DNA of 64,000 nucleotides, taken from Sphingomonas sp. GTDB lineage: Bacteria > Pseudomonadota > Alphaproteobacteria > Sphingomonadales > Sphingomonadaceae. Below the pieces are notes generated by a model. The model saw only the letters and a list, made by a program, of their open reading frames with translations. It was not told the DNA's origin and ran no database searches. Within the stretch, counting starts at the first letter, position 1. Every line of letters starts with the position of its first letter. Positions 53,627 through 62,743 of the stretch are shown in pieces. Position numbers and translations under genes: made by a program. The DNA is taken from contig NZ_JANXNX010000113.1 in the NCBI RefSeq assembly GCF_025353885.1, positions 18,951 to 82,950 of the forward strand, given 5' to 3'.

Positions 53627-54316
53627 ACCGCGCGCAAGGTCAAAGACCATCGTGCGCGACTGATCGTCGATCCGGGTGAGCCAGACGGCTTCGTTGATGA
53701 CGCGCCGCCGGGTTTCGGGATTGAGGGCGAGCCAGTAGCGCAGGCCATATTGGACGCGCCACGCCGCCGCGGTGCGCAGATAGGGGGTCTGGGCATAGCT
53801 TTGCTCGAGCGCACGACGGGTCGCAACCGTGTCCTCGCCGTCACGCAAGACATGCACGAACGCCGCGACAATTTCGATTTCCCCCCAGACCGGCCTGACT
53901 GACCTGGCCATTGTCAGTTCGGCGCGCGCGCGATCCAAAGCCGCACTACGGTCGCCCGGTGTCCCGGCTGACTGCGCCCCCCGCGCCAGATACAGGGCAT
54001 CGTTGACGCGCGCGCGGGCAGGATAGGCCGCACCGGCGGGGCGGACCGGGAGCGAGGTAGCAATGCCCTGGCCCGCAAACAGGTGCGACTGACGTTCGAC
54101 GCGCTGCTGCGACAAGACGACAAGGCTTTCACGATCGATGACGAATGCCGCGCGGCCGATCACGATCAGTAAGCCGAGAATAACGATCGTCCGGGCCGTG
54201 CCCAGCCCGACAATATGCCGCGCCAGTGCCGGACTAACGCCCCCCTGTGGGCGCGTCCTCCGGGGATCAGGCCTGCTGGTAATACGAGGAATATTTCTTG
54301 GAGTAATACAGCCCAC
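53537..54316 (-). CDS. Hypothetical membrane-anchored protein of the exopolysaccharide block
   Basis: About 259 aa; the start is uncertain. The GTG at 54316 has AGAGG seven bases upstream; the open frame extends to ATG 54376, both overlapping the kinase gene. One TM (RTIVILGLLIVIGRAAFVI), then an Arg/Ala-rich periplasmic part with TPR-like helices (RARAELTMARSVRPVWGEIE, TRRALEQSYAQTPYLRTAAA). Ends RWLASRGGDADFGANN. No family named; position between ligase and BY-kinase suggests a role in assembly. Confidence 0.75.
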   Translation of the reverse strand: MGCITPRNIPRITSRPDPRRTRPQGGVSPALARHIVGLGTARTIVILGLLIVIGRAAFVIDRESLVVLSQQRVERQSHLFAGQGIATSLPVRPAGAAYPARARVNDALYLARGAQSAGTPGDRSAALDRARAELTMARSVRPVWGEIEIVAAFVHVLRDGEDTVATRRALEQSYAQTPYLRTAAAWRVQYGLRYWLALNPETRRRVINEAVWLTRIDDQSRTMVFDLARGSAAYKPFILRWLASRGGDADFGANNRITP

Positions 54317-56393
54317 CGATAGCCTCTGCCGATGAGTCGACCATCGTATAGAGCACGCCAACCAAGTTCGCACCATCGGAGCGTAACCACGAAATTGCCG
54401 ACGATGCGGCGGCGGCGGGGGTCGAATCCCATTTCACCGCCAGCGCCGTAGCATCGGCCAAAACGGCGAGGAACCGACCGTCCGCCAGACCGACCAGCGG
54501 CGGAAGGTCGAGCACGATATGCTCATATTTCTGTCGCAGACCGGCCAGCAGCCGTTCGAAATTACCACCACCGAACAGGTCTTCGGAACTGAAATAAGGG
54601 GCCAGCACCAGCAAATGATCAAGCCCCGGGACATCGCCCGGCGTGATCGCCTGTTCGACCGCCGCCTCGCCGTGCAGGACTTCGACGATCCCCGCCGTCG
54701 TGGCGGGTGTGCCGACCGAGAAGCGCATGGCCGCGCGCCGCACGTCGCATTCGATGAGCAGGGTCTTGGCATTGTTGACCGCTAGGGTGCGCGCAAACGA
54801 AAGCGCCGTCGTCGTCTTGCCCTCGCTCGGCAAAGCAGAGGTAATGGCAATAACCTGCGGCGGTTTTGCCGACCGCACGCCCAAAATTGCGGCCCGCGCG
54901 ATGCGGAGCGACTCGGCAAAAAGCGACGTCGGTCGCTCCAGGAGCAGGTTTGCCGGATTGGTCGTCTTTGGAACCTTCGGAATGGCGGCCAGCACCGGCA
55001 CGCCAAGCTGGGTCTCGACGTCCTCAGTCGTCCGCAACCCCGTAACCAGCATTTCCTGCACCGCGATGGTTCCGGTTCCGGCACCGAGCGCGACGATCAG
55101 CGCTAGCGCAAACAGCAGGGGCTTGTTCGGGGAAGTCGGGGACGGTGGTGGCAGGGCGCGGTCGACGATTTCGGCCTGGGCGAATGAACCTTGCGCCGTC
55201 TGCGTGCTTTCAAGCGACATTTGCGACATCCGGTCGAACAGTGCGCGCTTGGCGGTGGCCTCGCGCTCCAGGCTTTCGGCCAGGACAGCGTTGCGGGTGT
55301 TGGTCGCCTGTTGCGATTCAAGCTGATTCATCGACCCGGACAAGCTGTTGGAGCGGGCTTCGGCTGCCGACGCGGTGGCGCGCAACGAACCGATGACGCG
55401 CGCGGTTTCCTCCTTCAGCTGCGAATCGATCGAGGCCAGCTGATCGCGAACGCGGACGCTTTCGGGATGCCGCTCACCATAGCGCGCCTGAACTTCGCCC
55501 ATGTTGCGCAGTATCTCGGTGCGCTGGCGGCGCAGGTCGCCGATGACTGGCGAACTCAGCACTTCGGAAACGGCATCCTGTCCGCCGCGTGAAATTTGTC
55601 CTTCGGCGGCGGCCAGGTTGGCGCGTGCCGCCGCAGCGTCCGAACGTGCCGTTGCGATCTGTGACGACAGCGGACCGACTTGCTGGTCGGTGATCGTGCC
55701 GCCGCCCGAACCGCCGGTGCTGCCCTGGACGATGCCGGCCTGCGCTCGATACTGGGCAACGCGTGCGTCGGCGTCACGCACTTCGTTGCCGACGGCATCG
55801 AGCCGGCGCTTGAACCATTCGGACTGGCGTTCGGCTGTTCCGAGCTTCGATCCTGACTTGGTCGAGATATAGCTTTCGGCAAAGGCGTTGGCGATCCGGG
55901 CCGATTTCAAGCTGTCGCGAGAGGTGAACTTTACGTTCAGGATATAGGTCAGCTTGTCCCGCCCGACGGACAGTTTCTGAAGCAAGGCATTGGCGACCGC
56001 AGCCCTGCGGTCGGGCAAGCTAAGCACAGCGCCAGACTCGCCAATGCCCTTGGTGAATTCTGGATCATTCTCCAGGCGCAGGCGGGTGGCGACGTCGGTC
56101 GCGACAGCCACCGAACTCAGGGTAGAGACTTCGGTTTCCAGCGCTTCGGGGCTCAGCGCCTCGCTTTGCGCTTGTGGACTGTTGGCCAGCGGATTGCGCG
56201 ACGGGTCGATCCGAATCCGCGCGACCGACTGGTATTGCGGAGTCAGCAACAACACCAGCACGACGCTGATCCCGAAGATCGCGGCGGCGACCAGCAGCAG
56301 GGTCAACCAGCGGCGGCGGATGGCATCGCGGACGCGCGCGACGAGATCAGACAATTGTCCCTCGTTCATGTCCGACTCGTGCGAAATTTCCAT
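54267..56393 (-). CDS. Polysaccharide co-polymerase with tyrosine autokinase domain (Wzc/ExoP type)
   Basis: 708 aa. Cytoplasmic start, TM1 (WLTLLLVAAAIFGISVVLVL, about 29-48), Wzz domain, long periplasmic coiled coil (about 180-420), then PNKPLLFALALIVALGAG (TM2) and a BY-kinase: Walker A SALPSEGKTTTAL, A' LLIECDVRR, Walker B IVLDLPPLVGLAD and a C-terminal tyrosine cluster GGLYYSKKYSSYYQQA. It controls chain length and export by phosphorylation cycles. A second ATG at 56369 is possible. In gellan-type sphingomonads co-polymerase and kinase are separate; here they are fused. Confidence 0.93.
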   Translation of the reverse strand: MEISHESDMNEGQLSDLVARVRDAIRRRWLTLLLVAAAIFGISVVLVLLLTPQYQSVARIRIDPSRNPLANSPQAQSEALSPEALETEVSTLSSVAVATDVATRLRLENDPEFTKGIGESGAVLSLPDRRAAVANALLQKLSVGRDKLTYILNVKFTSRDSLKSARIANAFAESYISTKSGSKLGTAERQSEWFKRRLDAVGNEVRDADARVAQYRAQAGIVQGSTGGSGGGTITDQQVGPLSSQIATARSDAAAARANLAAAEGQISRGGQDAVSEVLSSPVIGDLRRQRTEILRNMGEVQARYGERHPESVRVRDQLASIDSQLKEETARVIGSLRATASAAEARSNSLSGSMNQLESQQATNTRNAVLAESLEREATAKRALFDRMSQMSLESTQTAQGSFAQAEIVDRALPPPSPTSPNKPLLFALALIVALGAGTGTIAVQEMLVTGLRTTEDVETQLGVPVLAAIPKVPKTTNPANLLLERPTSLFAESLRIARAAILGVRSAKPPQVIAITSALPSEGKTTTALSFARTLAVNNAKTLLIECDVRRAAMRFSVGTPATTAGIVEVLHGEAAVEQAITPGDVPGLDHLLVLAPYFSSEDLFGGGNFERLLAGLRQKYEHIVLDLPPLVGLADGRFLAVLADATALAVKWDSTPAAAASSAISWLRSDGANLVGVLYTMVDSSAEAIGGLYYSKKYSSYYQQA

Positions 56394-56434
56394 GTCGAAT
56401 CTGCCCGTAATAGATTTTGAAAGAGCCGCGCTTA

Positions 56435-57799
56435 CTAGCGTTGCAGGACGATGCCGATTTGACCGCGAAGTTCGCTGAAACGATTGCCCACACCGGTGCC
56501 ATTGCCGACCTGGTTGCCATAGGACGCCTGCGTTTCGATGCCGAAGTTGCGCGACACCATATAACGGCCTCCGCCGATCACCCGGTAGGTATTGGTCCGT
56601 GCGGGCGAGTCGATGTAGTTCTGGCGGGCGATTTCGCCGGTGACGTTCAACAACAGGTTACGCAGCAGTTCATGGTCGATCCTGACCGAGGCGCGGTTGT
56701 CGAAAAAGGCGTTGGACGACCCGATGCTGGAGTCTTCCAGCACGCGCCGCACAGCCACGGTAACCGTCGTCAATTCGGTCGGAAATACCTCCAGCTTGCT
56801 CTCGACCGAGACGCCGCCGACATCCCTGTACAGCGCGCTCTTGTAATTGCGCTGGACGTAGCCGACGCCGATAGTGCCGCGCAGCAGGCCCGCGAGATCG
56901 AAATTCACGCCACCGATGACGCGCGCGGCATCGGATCCCCGGTTGGCGAGGCCCGACGACAGCGTCCGGGTATAAGTCGTCCGGCTGTAACCAAGCTGGC
57001 CATAGACCGCGAGGCTGGGGGTGAAGGCATATTCACCCTGGCCAGTCACGCGGGCGATGTGGCGGTTACGAGCGGACTGGTCGAGCCGCGCGCCGTTGGC
57101 CGCCTTGATCGAATTGAAATCGAACGCCGTGCGATCGACCACAAGCAATGCCCGGCCCTGGCCGAACTGATATTCGGTGCGCAATTGGCCGAAGGTGCGC
57201 AGGTAGCTCGACAGCACGGCGAGATTGGACTGAACCTCTCCCGAAAACGGCGATTCGAACTGGCGAGCCACTTGGCCCTCTGCCGTGATCGACAGCGATT
57301 CGCTGGCATCGAGCCGACCCAGCGCGCCGAGATTCCAGGCGTTCTCGTTACGCCGCGGCTGGTCGACGAACCGACGAAGCTGGGCGCCGCCGCGCAACAG
57401 CACCTGGTGGCGCGACCAGTCGGACTTGGCGCTGAACGACGGATTGACGAAGGCAAAGACGTCGCTGGTCGTGTTCGTGTTCGTCAGGAAAACGTTGTTG
57501 GTCGCACCGACGCCGACGTCGACGCGGGGGAAGACATTGAAGCTGTTGACCGTGATTCCGAGCGGGTCATAGTCCGGTCGGGGCCGTGCCAGCACACTGA
57601 CATTCCGGCCGCGGTCGAAGCCATCGGGGATCGCCGGCTGGATCAGGGTGGTTTCCGACTGCGCGCGTGCCTCTGTTCCATAAGCCATCGCCAGTAGCGA
57701 GCAGGTGATCGTGCCGAGCGTCCGACCGTGATCGGTCAGTTTGCGACCACAGACTGTGACGATGGTGGGGCCTTTCGGGCTGGGCTTGCGAAGTCCCAT
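56435..57799 (-). CDS. Outer-membrane beta-barrel protein of the exopolysaccharide block
   Basis: 454 aa. Long signal region (GTITCSLLAMAYGTEARAQ), then alternating hydrophobic strands of a barrel: VNSFNVFPRVDVGVGATNNV, RHQVLLRGGAQLRRFVDQPR, LSITAEGQVARQFESP, TVTVAVRRVLEDSSIGSSNA, and a C-terminal RGQIGIVLQR. It resembles the outer-membrane beta-barrel (BBP2-like) proteins encoded with sphingan exporters. Likely acts with the Wza-type protein. 42 bp upstream of the kinase gene. Confidence 0.85.
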   Translation of the reverse strand: MGLRKPSPKGPTIVTVCGRKLTDHGRTLGTITCSLLAMAYGTEARAQSETTLIQPAIPDGFDRGRNVSVLARPRPDYDPLGITVNSFNVFPRVDVGVGATNNVFLTNTNTTSDVFAFVNPSFSAKSDWSRHQVLLRGGAQLRRFVDQPRRNENAWNLGALGRLDASESLSITAEGQVARQFESPFSGEVQSNLAVLSSYLRTFGQLRTEYQFGQGRALLVVDRTAFDFNSIKAANGARLDQSARNRHIARVTGQGEYAFTPSLAVYGQLGYSRTTYTRTLSSGLANRGSDAARVIGGVNFDLAGLLRGTIGVGYVQRNYKSALYRDVGGVSVESKLEVFPTELTTVTVAVRRVLEDSSIGSSNAFFDNRASVRIDHELLRNLLLNVTGEIARQNYIDSPARTNTYRVIGGGRYMVSRNFGIETQASYGNQVGNGTGVGNRFSELRGQIGIVLQR

Positions 57800-57801
57800 G
57801 A

Positions 57802-58287
57802 TCAGGATTTGTAGTTCGAGGAACCACCACCGACACTGACGATCGGAGCAGAAAAACTGCTGCCGCCGCCGAAACCACCGCCACTAAAGCCACTACCACG
57901 CGAGGGGATAGCGCCAGTGCCAAGCTTCAGCTTGCGCCGCACCGACGCCATCCGGACATTGGCGACCGCCTGCTTCAGCGTGTCCGACACATTGGGTCCC
58001 GTGACGAGCATAGTCAGCGCATTGTCCATGACCAGCGTTGAATAATCATCGTGGCTGAGACCAAAGACGATTACGCCTTCCAGATCCTCGACCGATGCCG
58101 TCGCAGGCCGTGCCGCGATATCAGCGCGGATGGACGCAGCCAGCTTGTTGGACAGCGCCATGCCCTCGGCCGGGTCCTTGACCGCTACAGTGCCGGACGA
58201 AGTCGCAATAACTGCCAGCGATGGCGCCACCGCGCCTACAAGCGCAATCGACACGGCCAGCCCAAGCCGCTTTGCCTGAATTTTCAT
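57802..58287 (-). CDS. Hypothetical exported protein with Gly/Ser-rich tail
   Basis: 161 aa. Signal peptide (RLGLAVSIALVGAVAPSLAVI), a small domain (KDPAEGMALSNKLAASIRAD ... TVSVEDLEGVIVFGLSHDDY-like), and a tail SRGSGFSGGGFGGGSSFS. No family recognised. It lies between the barrel (2 bp) and the exporter (43 bp), so it is part of the operon; perhaps a secreted accessory. Confidence 0.75.
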   Translation of the reverse strand: MKIQAKRLGLAVSIALVGAVAPSLAVIATSSGTVAVKDPAEGMALSNKLAASIRADIAARPATASVEDLEGVIVFGLSHDDYSTLVMDNALTMLVTGPNVSDTLKQAVANVRMASVRRKLKLGTGAIPSRGSGFSGGGFGGGSSFSAPIVSVGGGSSNYKS

Positions 58288-58330
58288 AGTCCCGCCTTTT
58301 CCCTGTTCGTCTCGTGAAGGACGAGTCGCT

Positions 58331-58906
58331 CTAAAAATATCGCTCGCCCAATCGTATAGTATCGCCCGGGAACACCCTTAGTTCCGGAGTCAGGGCAAAT
58401 TCTTCTTCAAGCGCCGATCCGGAACGTCGGATAAAAGCCCTTGTGCGCTTCGATCGGGGGGTGAAACCCTGGGCCGTTGCGATGGCATTCAATACCGTCA
58501 GGCCGCTTGCATAGGGGTATTGGCCGGGCGACTTTACTTCGCCGAGGATGAAAAACGGCCGATAGGTGATGACTTCCAGATTAACCTTTGGTTCGCGCAG
58601 ATAACCGGCGCTGAGCCGCGCCTGCACCAAAGCGGCAATCTCGACGGGGCCCTTGCCAACTGCCTCGACGTCACCAACCAGGGGCAACGACAGCAGACCG
58701 CTCGCGGACACCGAAAACTCGCCCGAAAGCGTTGGTTCGTTGAACACGGTCAATTTCACCTTGTCACCAACGCCGAGCCGATAATCCTCGATCTGTGAAT
58801 TTGCCAGCGAGTAGCGCTCACCGGTCGCCAAAACCTTCGTCTGCGGCGCTGCAGCGCACGATGTCGCGAAAGTAAGACAGAAAATAACGGCAGCCCTAAG
58901 AATCAC
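58331..58906 (-). CDS. Polysaccharide export lipoprotein (Wza/KpsD-type)
   Basis: 191 aa. Signal with lipobox ATSC (Cys about 17), Poly_export domain (EDYRLGVGDKVKLTVFNEPT, EFSVSASGLLSLPLVGDVEA, PKVNLEVITYRPFFILGEVK) and one SLBB motif (SPGQYPYASGLTVLNAIAT). Short for the family, with a single SLBB, as in GelD/ExoF-like proteins. It forms the outer-membrane export channel. First gene of the export operon; its promoter should lie in the AT-rich region upstream. Confidence 0.92.
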   Translation of the reverse strand: MILRAAVIFCLTFATSCAAAPQTKVLATGERYSLANSQIEDYRLGVGDKVKLTVFNEPTLSGEFSVSASGLLSLPLVGDVEAVGKGPVEIAALVQARLSAGYLREPKVNLEVITYRPFFILGEVKSPGQYPYASGLTVLNAIATAQGFTPRSKRTRAFIRRSGSALEEEFALTPELRVFPGDTIRLGERYF

Positions 58907-59459
58907 GGCAGAACCCTATCAGCGTTGACTTGAACGCCGGTTTTATCGCTAATACCTATTCCCAACAAGCGCTTAAATTATCGCTTCGGTCGTCGCTTTG
59001 TGGGACATAGACGATAAAGTTAACGCACCAAGTGCTTTGCGATTATTGAAAAACAATCTGGAAAACGCAAAAGCATAATTCAGGAAAACATAAGACCAAC
59101 CCTGAAAAACGATTGAAATTGGTGATTTATTGATAAAGTATCTTCGGCATGTTCTACGCTGCGGTGCAAAAATACATTGCAGCATTATTCGTGATTGTTT
59201 GAATGTTATAATGGCGTCCCTGCGTACGATGCACCTCGCGAATGTGCCTTTAATAAAATGATTGCATGCGATGCTTCGTGCTGCGCGACAGCGAGATTGA
59301 TAAAAAAAGCGCAATGAGTTTACTATCTATCTGCATTTAGGGTTAAAAAGGCGAATCTGGCAGACGGGCGTAAAAGCCAAACTTCTAGTGTATAGTGTCA
59401 GATATCTGCAATGAATGGACGTAGCTTAAGTGCGATTTAAGTGGAATGAGCGGTCGGTA
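58907..59459. promoter_or_regulatory. AT-rich regulatory region upstream of the exopolysaccharide operon
   Basis: Over 500 bp without a convincing gene, visibly AT-rich (for example ATTGAAATTGGTGATTTATT and TTTAATAAAATGATTGCATG) inside a GC-rich genome. It separates the export operon (minus) from the phosphatase gene (plus). Such tracts are typical targets of MucR/Ros-type regulators that control exopolysaccharide in alphaproteobacteria; no operator was identified. The 113-codon frame on the minus strand (58973-59314) is not supported. Confidence 0.5.
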
Positions 59460-60206
59460 ATGCGCCCCACCTCAACCCAGAATGGCGAGCGGATCTACGC
59501 GATCGGCGACGTTCACGGCAGGCTGGACCTATTGAAGCTGCTGCTCGCGCGGCTTGAGTTGCATTCGGAAACCCTGCCCGACAACCAGAACATGCATTTG
59601 ATCCTGCTGGGCGACCTGGTTGATCGTGGACCCGATTCGGCGGAGACCCTGCGTTATGTTCGCAATCTGTCGAAACAGAGCGACCAGCTTGTCACCCTGC
59701 TCGGCAACCATGAGGAATTGATGCTGCGGGCCTTGAGCGAGGAGCCCGGGATGCTCCGCGCCTGGTCACGGAGTGGGGGCGCCGAAACGCTCCGCAGCTT
59801 TGGTTTTGCGCCGCCTGAACGGGGGTGCGACGAGGGTCGCTATATCGCGCAGGTCAAGGCCGCCATCCCGCAAGACTGGCTCACCTGGCTGGCCAGCCTG
59901 CCGCTTAGCGCGTCATCGGGAGACTATTTCTTTTGTCATGCGGGCATCCGACCGGGCACGACCTTGAAACGCCAGGCGCGGACCGACCTGTTATGGATCC
60001 GCGACGATTTCCTGGACGATAATTCGGACCATGGCGCGGTCATCGTCCATGGCCACAGTATTTCGCGTGAGGTGGAGGTCCGGCAAAACCGGATCGGGAT
60101 CGATACCGGCGCCTACCAAAGCGATGTTCTGACCGCGCTCTACCTTGAGGGAAGCGTCCGCAAGATCATCTCCAGCGATGCCAGCCAGGCCATCGCCGAT
60201 GCCTGA
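59460..60206 (+). CDS. Serine/threonine protein phosphatase (PPP-like metallophosphoesterase)
   Basis: 248 aa. All PPP motifs are in place: YAIGDVHGRLDLL, LILLGDLVDRGPDS, TLLGNHEELML, FFCHAGIRPG and IVHGHSISREV. Two metal ions are bound by these residues. It is closest to the bacterial PrpA/phage-type phosphatases. ATG at 59460 chosen; a GTG at 59430 would add 10 residues. Could dephosphorylate the BY-kinase or its partners, given that it is divergent from the export operon (inference). Confidence 0.9.
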   Translation: MRPTSTQNGERIYAIGDVHGRLDLLKLLLARLELHSETLPDNQNMHLILLGDLVDRGPDSAETLRYVRNLSKQSDQLVTLLGNHEELMLRALSEEPGMLRAWSRSGGAETLRSFGFAPPERGCDEGRYIAQVKAAIPQDWLTWLASLPLSASSGDYFFCHAGIRPGTTLKRQARTDLLWIRDDFLDDNSDHGAVIVHGHSISREVEVRQNRIGIDTGAYQSDVLTALYLEGSVRKIISSDASQAIADA

Positions 60207-60308
60207 CAGCTGGGCCTGACAGGCGGCACGAACCGCCACGCAAAATTAAACATTTATACACCCGGCGCCGATACTTTCGCAGGACCAGCCAATTTCGGGT
60301 GATCCACC

Positions 60309-60602
60309 GTGCCACGCCATCGATTCCAACCGCCCGTCGGCACCGATGACCGTGCCGCAACCCAGCAACCGTCAACCCTCGCCAGGCACGATGAGGATTT
60401 CACGCACGCACTGGCGAACAACCACGTCGCCGATCTCCAGAACCTTATTTATGCGCGGTTTGCCCTGCCCGACGACCAGATCGGGTTATCGCCGGAAGAG
60501 CAGCCGAGTCGCCTTGAAGCCGTCGTCTCGACGCTTTCGCGCTTTGGCGGGGTTGCTGTCCTGATCGCCGCCTTGGCAGCGCTGGCCGTCGCAGTCCTCT
60601 GA
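60309..60602 (+). CDS. Small membrane protein, hypothetical
   Basis: 97 aa from GTG. Charged N-terminal part (PRHRFQPPVGTDDRAATQ, ALPDDQIGLSPEEQPSRLEA) and one C-terminal TM helix (FGGVAVLIAALAALAVAVL). No family recognised; the ribosome-binding site is weak. Convergent with the Rap1a-like gene, 11 bp apart. Confidence 0.5.
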   Translation: MPRHRFQPPVGTDDRAATQQPSTLARHDEDFTHALANNHVADLQNLIYARFALPDDQIGLSPEEQPSRLEAVVSTLSRFGGVAVLIAALAALAVAVL

Positions 60603-60613
60603 TTGCAGCGGCC

Positions 60614-61021
60614 TTATCTCGGGGTACGCAACGACGGTTTGGGCGCCGGTGACGGCGCCGATAGTGGCGGGGGAACAGCCACCGCGCACGGATAATGCTG
60701 CTTCAAAGCAGCGACGACGACCGAGGCCGCCTGGCCCGATCGATCCAGCGGATGCGTTCCCAGATAATCGATAAAGGTTCGGCGCAGGTCCGATTGCGTG
60801 ACATTATAGGGCAAGCAGAACTCACGCAGGTGTAACCATTGTTCGTAGGCGCGAACGGTATCGTACACGGCGGCGATGTAGGTAAAGCAGTAGGTCGCCC
60901 CGGCAGGCGAAGTCTCTGCGCACCGTAGGGCAAGTTCGCCCGCGCTGGCAAAGCCGATGCGCGTCGGCAGTCTCGGTGCTTCTCCGGCGAGCAATGTCGC
61001 GGCAATCAGTGAAATGAACAT
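60614..61021 (-). CDS. Rap1a/Tai-type immunity-like protein
   Basis: 135 aa from ATG 61021 (MFISLIAATLLAG, signal-like). The conserved pattern of the Rap1a family is seen: FASAGELALRCAE, ATYCFTYIAAVYDTVRAYE, REFCLPYNVTQSDLRRTFIDYL, then THPLDRSGQAAS ... ALKQHYPC. Four Cys probably form disulfides in the periplasm. In Serratia Rap proteins protect against T6SS amidases; no T6SS gene is near, so the function here is open. The frame further upstream is a shadow of the divergent gene. Confidence 0.78.
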   Translation of the reverse strand: MFISLIAATLLAGEAPRLPTRIGFASAGELALRCAETSPAGATYCFTYIAAVYDTVRAYEQWLHLREFCLPYNVTQSDLRRTFIDYLGTHPLDRSGQAASVVVAALKQHYPCAVAVPPPLSAPSPAPKPSLRTPR

Positions 61022-61108
61022 TTCGGCAGTCAGCCCGTTCCTGAACAGTGCCCGAACTGTCCCGGGCGACCAAATGATTGTAACTAGCGACTCTTGAACG
61101 GGCCGCCT

Positions 61109-62218
61109 ATGGGCATATTTAGAAATATGTTGCAGCACGGAAAAACTTTTAATCGCGGCAAGCGCGCGCTCTTCATTTTGGAGAGCATTCGAGTCATGCC
61201 TGCCGCTGGACCGCTGATCGTGTTGGCGCTGGCGTTGGTCGCCGTCGTTGCCGCAGCCGCAGCGGCATTTTATCTGACGCGCGCCGAGCCCGCCAAAACT
61301 TCGCGCCGCGCCGTCGATGTGGCGGTTGCCGCACCGCCGGTCGTCCTGCCGCAATCCGATCCAAAGGCGCTGCGTCCCCTGACGCATGAACAGGCGGTCG
61401 AATGGAACGATGCGATCCCTGTTGCAAAGATCGCCAATCCGATGGCGTCGGCATTTTCCCTGGGGACGGTGAATCCGGGCGACTTTTCACGCTCGCTCGA
61501 TTGCATGACCGCCGCGATCTATTACGAGGCGGCATCCGAATCGGACGATGGGCAGCGCGCGGTAGCGCAGGTGGTTCTGAACAGGGTCCGCCATCCGGCG
61601 TTTCCCCACAGTGTCTGCGGCGTCGTTTTCCAGGGCTATGAGCGTCGGACCGGCTGCCAGTTTTCATTCAGCTGCGACGGGGCGTTAAAACGTCGGGTTT
61701 CGCAGGTCGCCTGGAACCGTGCGCGACTGGTCGCCGCCCGAGCCCTAAGCGGCTCGGTCTTTGCGCCGGTCGGCTGGGCCACCCATTACCACACCGATTG
61801 GGTTGCGCCTTATTGGTCGAACACTTTGGTGAAGACGGTACAGATCGGCGCGCACATCTTTTATCGCTGGCAGGGACGTTGGGGAACGCCGCCAGCCTTT
61901 ACGGCGCGCTATGCATCCGCCGAGCCGGTCCTCCAACTTCCCCTTGGAGCGGCGGTGGACGCAACGACCGGACTGGCTGCGATGATGCTCCCCGGGGAAA
62001 TGGTGACCGTCACGACCGCCGAACGTCCGATCCTGTCTAGCGACCGGGTGCTTGCCAAGGCCGGTTTTGCCACCGGAGCCACTTCGGTTGCTGCCGCATC
62101 ACCGGCTGCCGCAGCGCCGGTAACCGAACGATCGGTTGCCAGCAGTGAGCGTCCGGTGTTCGGTGCAGGGGGTGCCGGAGTGTCTCCACCGCCAGCTACG
62201 CAGGTGTCTAAAAAATAA
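61109..62218 (+). CDS. Cell-wall hydrolase, SleB type
   Basis: 369 aa from ATG 61109; one at 61196 would begin just before the TM helix. TM anchor AAGPLIVLALALVAVVAAAA, then the Hydrolase_2 domain (about 130-235): LDCMTAAIYYEAASESDDGQ with the catalytic Glu, AVAQVVLNRVRHPAFPHSVC, GVVFQGYERRTGCQFSFSCD and THYHTDWVAPYW. Proline/alanine-rich tail. It cleaves peptidoglycan in the periplasm. Divergent from the Rap1a-like gene, 87 bp apart; the pairing of a wall hydrolase with a putative amidase-immunity protein is worth noting. Confidence 0.9.
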   Translation: MGIFRNMLQHGKTFNRGKRALFILESIRVMPAAGPLIVLALALVAVVAAAAAAFYLTRAEPAKTSRRAVDVAVAAPPVVLPQSDPKALRPLTHEQAVEWNDAIPVAKIANPMASAFSLGTVNPGDFSRSLDCMTAAIYYEAASESDDGQRAVAQVVLNRVRHPAFPHSVCGVVFQGYERRTGCQFSFSCDGALKRRVSQVAWNRARLVAARALSGSVFAPVGWATHYHTDWVAPYWSNTLVKTVQIGAHIFYRWQGRWGTPPAFTARYASAEPVLQLPLGAAVDATTGLAAMMLPGEMVTVTTAERPILSSDRVLAKAGFATGATSVAAASPAAAAPVTERSVASSERPVFGAGGAGVSPPPATQVSKK

Positions 62219-62227
62219 TATCTTTGT

Positions 62228-62620
62228 TTACCGTGCGCGTCTTGCCGGACGGGCGGTTGGTATAGGGGCCAGCCCCATACTGGCCACGAAAGTCCGATGG
62301 GCCTCCATACGCGCCCAGCGTTGGCGTCGATAACGCCCGACGATCACGATCATCAAAGGCCAGAACATCGTCGCCGCAAAATCGGACAGCGTGTTGGGCC
62401 AGTTCCAAGAACCCGAATGGAGCCGGTCCATAGTTTCGTTCGCCGCTTCCAGCGCAAAGACCATGGTCAGCGCGTTCAGCGACGCGCGCCGCGTCCGCAA
62501 CATTAGCTGTGCCAGCAGATAGATCGCCATGCCTGCGTGAATGTGCAGCACGGTGTCCGACAGGCCGGTGGTCGCAATGATCGTGTCGATCATTGCGTGG
62601 TAGGTGTCGGCGATTTCCAT
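62228..62620 (-). CDS. Small integral membrane protein
   Basis: 130 aa with about three TM helices (TVLHIHAGMAIYLLAQLML, LNALTMVFALEAANETMDRL, FAATMFWPLMIVIVGRYRRQ). Conserved-looking polar residues HIHAG and EAANE lie inside helices. No family recognised. The C-terminal tail is basic. Convergent with the SleB gene, 10 bp apart, and divergent from the formaldehyde dehydrogenase gene. Confidence 0.75.
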   Translation of the reverse strand: MEIADTYHAMIDTIIATTGLSDTVLHIHAGMAIYLLAQLMLRTRRASLNALTMVFALEAANETMDRLHSGSWNWPNTLSDFAATMFWPLMIVIVGRYRRQRWARMEAHRTFVASMGLAPIPTARPARRAR

Positions 62621-62743
62621 ACCGTCGTCCTATCGCAAAGCTGGTTACCGAATCGTCAGCAAAAACACGCTCAATAAGTTTTGCCGGATCGGCAGCCGAT
62701 CACTAAAGGACGGCGCGAGTATAAACGCCAGGAGCCTGACACG

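Noticed and set aside
58973..59314. 113-codon minus-strand frame in the AT-rich region
   Set aside because: No ribosome-binding site, odd composition, no recognisable family.
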